From Galbula dea (taxonomy: Eukaryota > Chordata > Aves > Piciformes > Galbulidae): 64,000 bases of DNA. Of this stretch, positions 62,801 to 64,000 are shown in pieces. The stretch spans positions 567,848 through 631,847 of the forward strand of contig VWZX01009002.1 of the NCBI GenBank assembly GCA_013399015.1, read 5' to 3'. How positions within the stretch are numbered: the stretch's first letter is position 1; each line of letters starts with the position of its first letter. A model generated the notes under the pieces. The model was not told the origin of the DNA. It saw only the letters and a list, made by a program, of their open reading frames with translations, and made no database searches. A program made the position numbers and the translations under genes.

Positions 62801-64000
62801 TTGCATGGTGCCAGAGGTAATAAACACAGCCAATGATCTATGTGCTGCTCATTAGCTTGGGTAGAAGGGAAACTGCTGGCTTTGAACTTCCTTGCTACCT
62901 GCCAGTGTCCAGAGAGCAGTGATGCTTCCTTCCCCTCTGAGCAGAGAGGCACAGATTCCACACATGGATCTGCTTCCTGTCCACATTCTGCCCAATTGTG
63001 CTGGGCTCAGCCAGCATTTCTAACAGTGAGTTTCTTTCCAATCTGGATTGGTCTGACCAGCTAGATTTTGGAATGACTACAGGTGCTGTTATGGTCTGAG
63101 GAGACAATAAGCTTTGGAGAAGAGCAATGGGCAGAGGGATTAGCTTTTCCACCTAGCTCAGCTGCAATCCCAGGTGGCACATTTAGCTTCCAGCCACACA
63201 CTCAGAGGGCAAAGTTACAAAGCATGTTTGCTTTGGTGGTGAAGTTACAAATTGACAGTCCCAATTAAACTGTTCAATTTACAAGGAAAATGTATTGATT
63301 TGTTCCTTCTAGGGGAGTTAGGTTGCATGGTCTCCATTAATTAGAATACACACAATTCAAACCAATAAATAAGTAAATGATCAGTGCCTTGCCTATTTTA
63401 TTACAATAATCCTCCCCCAAATTGATCATTCCATCATTGTTACTCTTTCTTTACCTGCTGCATCATGTTCACAGCTTAATGGAAATGACCAGGTGAGGTT
63501 TATTTCCCAAATGAAATGTGTAAGTACAAGTGACACAAGTTTGGGACAATATATCTATTGATACAAAATACTTGAGTCCTGTCTTCTGCTTGCAGTGGCC
63601 ACAGTTTTGCCTGAATATGCTAGATGTTGTTCTATTACAGTGGCATCTGCTTTTCTGCACCTTTGGTGTGCTCTGCAAAATCTGTAGCCCACTGTTTGAA
63701 GGATATCAGAGGAGACACAGCTTAAGTCATGTCATCCTTCTTTGGGATTGGGGGTGTCTTCTTTTAAGATTGGATTCATCTCTCCTGCCTTCCTGTTCTC
63801 GCTCTCTGTCCATCTTTGGTTCTTTCCTGCCCTTTCATCCTATTTTCTTCTGATGCTCTGTGGATATTTTATTTATGCAACATTTAACCTTAGAATCTCT
63901 GCTTCCCCCCCCCCAGCCTGGTTTGACATGGTGGAGATAAAATGGGAAGGTTTAGATCTGTAGTTTTAGGTGTGTGTCTGAGTTGGATGAAGTTCTTCTT
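53871..64000. other. Intergenic, nothing firmly recognised
   Basis: No coding exon is visible to the right edge. There is an AT-rich block at about 57,340-57,780, a local cluster of short repeated words at 59,073-59,143, and a 10-C run at 63,905-63,914. Part of 54,155-54,235 faintly resembles a MIR core but I do not assign it. Confidence 0.65.
59073..59143 (+). repeat. Local cluster of repeated words
   Basis: Imperfect repeats of AATTAATGTCAAAGAAT-like units (TGTCAAAGAAT, AATTAATGTCA twice, AAAGAATTAAGTCAA). This is consistent with slippage-type local duplication. Confidence 0.75.

Noticed and set aside
1..64000. Search for CRISPR arrays, operons, tRNA or rRNA genes and prokaryotic mobile elements
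   Set aside because: None seen; the window is eukaryotic, with spliced coding exons and LINE/SINE relics only.

Overview
This window is vertebrate nuclear DNA, most likely from a bird. The evidence is an intron-split gene with clean GT-AG junctions, compact introns of 2-4 kb, several CR1 LINE fragments of avian type, a few very old degraded SINE-like pieces, a CpG-rich promoter, and no mammalian Alu or L1 sequence. The species cannot be named from the sequence.

Region 1 (1-11,010) holds the 5' part of one protein-coding gene on the minus strand: NT5E (ecto-5'-nucleotidase, CD73). Coding exons 1-4 lie at 10,440-10,778, 6,170-6,392, 2,529-2,717 and 164-361. They encode residues 1-316 plus the first base of codon 317; the remaining exons lie beyond the left edge. 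All junction phases agree, and the metal-binding and catalytic residues D34, H36, D85, N117, H118, D121, H220, H243 and N245 are present. The promoter and start codon sit in a CpG-rich block (about 10,380-11,010). Intron 2 carries two decayed CR1 fragments.

Region 2 (about 11,010-64,000) is a 53-kb stretch upstream of NT5E in which no protein-coding exon could be recognised. The open frames here are short, start at GTG as often as at ATG, and match no family I know. The region contains: a small isolated CpG cluster (18,279-18,593) with a TATA-like site and two strong splice donors, a candidate unannotated promoter or first exon; CR1 pieces at 23.96-24.34 kb, 27.54-27.76 kb (part of the reverse-transcriptase domain), 52.47-52.72 kb and 53.68-53.87 kb; a MIR-type SINE relic at 46.64 kb; a possible tRNA-derived SINE at 42.03 kb; an old palindromic MITE-like element at 26.57 kb; and short microsatellites and palindromes. 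In mammals TBX18 lies across a large gene-poor interval from the NT5E promoter, so this desert may be the avian counterpart. That is an inference from known synteny; no part of TBX18 is visible.

I found no new multi-gene system. The observations most worth checking are the CpG/splice-donor cluster at 18.3-18.65 kb, the altered N-glycosylation pattern and alanine/arginine-rich drift in NT5E exons 1-4, and the ancient repeat relics.
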